The notes under the pieces: model-generated
The model's database searches: none
The model's input: the letters and a program-made list of their open reading frames with translations, nothing else
Told to the model about the DNA's origin: nothing
Shown here: positions 21,501-24,162 of the stretch, piece after piece
Layout: each line of letters opens with the position of its first letter
Numbering within the stretch: the stretch's first letter is position 1
NCBI GenBank assembly: GCA_903859075.1
Contig: CAIOLF010000002.1
Location: 1-24,162, forward strand
DNA: 24,162 bases
Origin: Candidatus Buchananbacteria bacterium
Lineage (GTDB): Bacteria; Patescibacteriota; Patescibacteriia; 2-01-FULL-39-33
Reading direction: 5' to 3'
Program-made: the position numbers and the translations under genes

Positions 21501-24129
21501 GACCGAGAGGGTATCTTTTGGGGCGGAAGAAGTTGCTTGGGGCGAGGATAAAAAGCAGGGGGTAGAAACCTATATCAACGGTACCGGTGATTGGTCCAGC
21601 CCGAAAGATCAGGAGAAGGCGCTGGAAAATTTAGAGCGGCGTTTATCCTTGGCTAACCAGCCGCTTGACGAAAGCGAGCGGGAATGGATCAAAGTGATTG
21701 CCGCTTATAAAGAAGCTAAAAGAGAAAGAAAGACAAAAGATAAAACGACCGGACAAGAGCTAGAGGTTGAAAAAGATGAACTGGTTGATTCCAGTATTGC
21801 TGATGTTTATAAAAGAATGTATGGCGAACCGGCTTATGAGAATCTTACCGGCATGAGGCATTTATATGTCAGAGAGCGTGTTTTGGATAAAAACGGCAAG
21901 CCCTTAAAGCGAAAAGTTGAATTTGAGGATAAAGACGGTAGAAAGACGCAACAGGAAGAAGAAGTTCATGAGGTGCATGAAATCAGCGTTAATGCCGGCG
22001 ATGAAAAAATATTTGAAAATCTAGAGAGGGAGCTTAAGACGTTGAATGATGTTATTTTAGACATCGAAGGAAATGATGAATTAAGCGCTGCGAAGAAGGT
22101 TGCCCAAAAGAAGGGTTTTATTGATAGGTACCAGCAACACATGAAGCAATATGAATGGACGCCGGAAGCGGAGAGCGGCATGTTCGCCAAAATTTGGCAA
22201 AAATCGCGCCAATTCATGGAAGGATCGATACATAATAAAGTAAAAAATGACGTGGAAGCGGTTGTCAATCAGATCAAAGAGATAGAAGAAGATAAAAAAA
22301 TAGATAAAAAAATTAAGCAGGCAAAAAAGGAAGCCGTCCTGCGCAAATATAAGATAAAATTGAATGAATATGACAGAGCGGTTACGCAGTTCGGCGAAGT
22401 TGACAGTCTGGCAGCCGGTCTTAAGGTCGGCGAAACTTTAGCCAAAACAGTGGTGCTTGCCTTGACCTTGCGAACGTTAATTACGGGAGCTGCTTATGCT
22501 TACGAAAATTTTTTTGGCCACAAAGGAGAGCTGAAGGCAATTTCTGATTTGGAAGAAAGATTGCGTGACATGCAGGATGCTAAGGCGGCAGCAATACCGC
22601 CAATCGGAGCTGGCAATATGAGCCCGGAATCATTAGAGGGGCCGCCGGCGCCGGAAGGATCTGGTGTTGCCGGTCCGGAAACGGCGTCCGTTACTGAAGG
22701 ACAAATTACCGCGGCCACAATCCATAAAGGAGAAGGCATTGAACATGCTTTGATTAGGCAATTGAAGGAGAATGCTGAAAAATTTGGCTTTAAAGGCAAG
22801 CCGGCGGAATTAAGCCATTGGGCCGGCGTCAAAGCGCATCAGATTGCCATTGAAACCGGCTATGTTGATGCCAAGACCGGCGCGGAAGTGCGCATTGGGA
22901 CGGCGGGAATTGATAAGGCGGCCTATGTGCTCACGGGCGATGGAAAAAATCCCAGCATCCATGAATATCTCGGCGGTAAGCCAATGGAAGAGCACGCCGC
23001 TGGAGCGGCCTTTGAAGGCGCGCCGGGAGAAAAAACGGAAGAATACGAATATCTTAAGGGTGTGGCTAAAGCGGCAAAAGAAACAGCTAAAAAAGCGGCT
23101 GCGGCCGCGACAGAAATGGCAGAAAAAACGGTTTCACCCGATGGCGGCAGCTCTGTCGACAATTTGCCTTGGGAAGCGCGAGGCAATTACCATTACGCCA
23201 CGGCCACCGATTTTATTGAGCAGCACTCCCAGGCATTTAAAGATCTAAGCCATCATGCCGCTTCTCTTGGCGGCGAGCGCGGACCGGCCGAATCAACCCT
23301 ATACGAAGTGATTTTTGAAGATAAAAATCATGACAATATTCCTGATGCCTTCATCTTAAAAAATGGCAGCGCTTTGTTGAATTTCAGTGAGACGCAAACT
23401 TTAACTTCAACGACCGATTTTAACGCCTACGCCCATGAGTTAGGCGATCAATTGGCAAGATTCGGGCACAATATTGATGAAGTTGCCGCTCAGTTGCATA
23501 ATGGCCTCAATCGGGAACAGGCCATGCATTTGATTAATCTGGCCCAAGCGCCCGATGTCGGTCTTAGCGGTTTTAATTTTGAGCAGGGAATCGTTCCTAA
23601 TAGTATTTTTGAAGCCGCCATCAAGGCGCTAAACAATCACGGCGAATTATTTGTCATCGGTCATGGCAAATTTGATATCACCCAGTTTCGGGTGTTTAGG
23701 GATTTATCGGAGCTAAAGATCGGTGAGGGTAAGATAGCGGAAATATTGTCCTGGACTCAAAAACTCGATAATAACTCCTGGTCGATGGGACAAGAATCGG
23801 CGTTGGCCAAGTTGCTAGCCGAACATAAAAGCAATGATAGCTCGGCTTGGATTAAAACGCTTTTTGGCGAAAAGTTGAATATTGTCGACGCCAAGGTGGA
23901 CACAACGGGCAGCGGAGTTATTTTCCGGCATATCGGCGGTCCCGGCGGTAAATTGGAATTTAATTTTAAAACCGGAGAAATAAAAGTTGGCAGTAATTGG
24001 GCCAGATTTGCCGGTAACGGTGAGACTTTCAAAGTGAATAATTTAAAAGGGGCGATTGGCTGGCTTAATGGAAAATTCAAGATTCCGGAAGATTTGCCGG
24101 GAGATTCTGGCGGTGAAATGGCGGCTTGA
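18571..24129 (+). CDS. Giant multidomain protein of 1852 residues, function unknown
   Basis: I do not recognise a named family. Residues 1-165 are charged and helical. Residues about 165-250 are beta-rich with repeated strand-turn units (IEIGPGSAVKIGE, VDIGAGTAIKVV, FYVRAGASLMIE), like a small beta-helix. Residues 250-440 are Glu/Lys helices and Pro/Glu linkers, and about 440-495 is an SH3-like beta-rich segment (FKRGDQIFYIKK). Hydrophobic stretches occur at 836-848, about 931-960 and 1291-1316. The last third has HKGEGIEHALIRQL (from 1385), a calcium-loop-like DKNHDNIPD (1584-1592) and a Gly/Asn-rich C-terminus. There is no signal peptide and no Shine-Dalgarno site. It may be a surface or scaffold protein. 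Residue content is strongly Glu/Lys/Ala. Confidence 0.8.
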   Translation: MAKGNPRRETGNRRKAAEQAAALGGSEGRGKGKSKKLRIDTTRSENEGLEILEKAKSISPVEKINQDIKDIENYLGYLQKEWDEGKDILGKEAVFSGYQTKIDQMEGQLMALGEEEAAAALESLKQIREQAAGIRKVIDELKKDNQATPEEGKPETPEQPVDIVKIEAGAAGKYDLFKDKRIEIGPGSAVKIGEVENCQVDIGAGTAIKVVKGVNSKFYVRAGASLMIENDFGCVVDSDPGAEVKIKNSHQKPEEKSPEPVSRAESGTAGELNAQEAKPAEKVPEAGAPEIKISEAWVQEIIDELKKYDLDRTEFEKKLSEIDRESDLKERIKRLTDFKNSFCEGRERQLAVWGEYNIKDLLVSGSTLKKSLGNLPEGLEPLHNFVYGSSRLTPPAAMNEIINKISGLQEEIEKQEAAAAEPTPEPAEPAPSAGPETIGLEAGDFKRGDQIFYIKKQDKGGYMMYSGTIESFRRGGMIRVKGQYKGEDKNYDVTANMPKFKDEGEAIKHRIGLSERAIKEKGLVESQTIILPAMEARPASEGKRERRAGPESEVIIVGVDLEKERLLVKRKNKQGEAIGNEFSVFAFTEGIKLAEAKSELPAPETPGQAKEGESHEKELASLLAELDQCESEYNSLAPADDRKSKLEGLYFRLKKGIDRINDLTEAGKISLSDDQSDKFREKGDLLVKISTEIKATGEVRPEAAEKDKIEEGKGKAENILESFTTSNVDTLTSKNRQDRIDQLFVQLVDIHKKYEVPRQWFLDNANIPPEVKDRLNKVWADQDRGPAAILQERAEKRKSQAEAGGQEAEEPTPEEKKEIKEIEEAEKEMTPEQKRNYLAGILGIGYLVRKYKSKAMAGALGAAGQTAAWAAGQKEKDSADRHWIARFLSSMSETYKTDEAKAQKGLDNLAEDLRNKKILSGVRHTTLSSLTAGGTALRLASLTLVPAKYVMLGAMGVARTVESAKETRLGGRKLKSKTERVSFGAEEVAWGEDKKQGVETYINGTGDWSSPKDQEKALENLERRLSLANQPLDESEREWIKVIAAYKEAKRERKTKDKTTGQELEVEKDELVDSSIADVYKRMYGEPAYENLTGMRHLYVRERVLDKNGKPLKRKVEFEDKDGRKTQQEEEVHEVHEISVNAGDEKIFENLERELKTLNDVILDIEGNDELSAAKKVAQKKGFIDRYQQHMKQYEWTPEAESGMFAKIWQKSRQFMEGSIHNKVKNDVEAVVNQIKEIEEDKKIDKKIKQAKKEAVLRKYKIKLNEYDRAVTQFGEVDSLAAGLKVGETLAKTVVLALTLRTLITGAAYAYENFFGHKGELKAISDLEERLRDMQDAKAAAIPPIGAGNMSPESLEGPPAPEGSGVAGPETASVTEGQITAATIHKGEGIEHALIRQLKENAEKFGFKGKPAELSHWAGVKAHQIAIETGYVDAKTGAEVRIGTAGIDKAAYVLTGDGKNPSIHEYLGGKPMEEHAAGAAFEGAPGEKTEEYEYLKGVAKAAKETAKKAAAAATEMAEKTVSPDGGSSVDNLPWEARGNYHYATATDFIEQHSQAFKDLSHHAASLGGERGPAESTLYEVIFEDKNHDNIPDAFILKNGSALLNFSETQTLTSTTDFNAYAHELGDQLARFGHNIDEVAAQLHNGLNREQAMHLINLAQAPDVGLSGFNFEQGIVPNSIFEAAIKALNNHGELFVIGHGKFDITQFRVFRDLSELKIGEGKIAEILSWTQKLDNNSWSMGQESALAKLLAEHKSNDSSAWIKTLFGEKLNIVDAKVDTTGSGVIFRHIGGPGGKLEFNFKTGEIKVGSNWARFAGNGETFKVNNLKGAIGWLNGKFKIPEDLPGDSGGEMAA

Positions 24130-24162
24130 TTTTTAGATTATTTTAATGCAAAATCCCCAGTA

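Overview
The window looks like a chromosomal segment from a Patescibacteria (Candidate Phyla Radiation) genome, probably of Parcubacteria type. This rests on recognising gene content by eye: a shortened division and cell-wall (dcw) cluster, a MurF lacking its usual N-terminal domain, an annotated-style T4SS_pilin protein next to a TraG/VirD4-like ATPase, a giant Glu/Lys-rich protein of 1852 residues, and many core genes without Shine-Dalgarno sites. TGA is used as a stop (for example at the pilin and the giant gene), so this is genetic code 11 and not the Gracilibacteria/Absconditabacteria code.

Layout. Bases 1-5355 hold mraZ, rsmH, an ftsL-like gene, a class B penicillin-binding protein (ftsI type) and murF, reading rightwards from one good promoter with MraZ-type GTG repeats. 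Bases 5440-5928 hold a free-standing protein resembling the LeuA allosteric domain, closed by a terminator. Bases 6032-9138 form a second unit with its own promoter and terminator: cysS, dusB, and a SAM methyltransferase. dusB carries what looks like an in-frame palindromic repeat insertion. A CorA-type transporter (9209-10207) reads leftwards and diverges from a two-gene unit (10394-13494) encoding a small Pro-rich protein and a membrane-anchored TraG/VirD4-like ATPase.

Bases 13495-18368 form an accessory stretch of short, separately promoted and terminated genes: an 87-residue protein, a 224-residue soluble protein paired with a 410-residue five-span membrane protein, a pilin-like protein, and a leftward 352-residue single-span coiled-coil protein. 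Except for the pilin these have strong Shine-Dalgarno sites and more GC-rich third positions than the core genes. The window ends with a 64-residue coiled-coil protein and the giant protein, started by an extended -10 promoter with a perfect DnaA box next to it.

How the genes fit together. The first unit supports septal peptidoglycan synthesis, the second translation and tRNA modification. The ATPase, the pilin and perhaps the giant protein could belong to a cell-surface DNA-uptake or pilus apparatus of the type common in Patescibacteria. The role of the SD-led accessory proteins is unknown and is the best candidate here for something undescribed.
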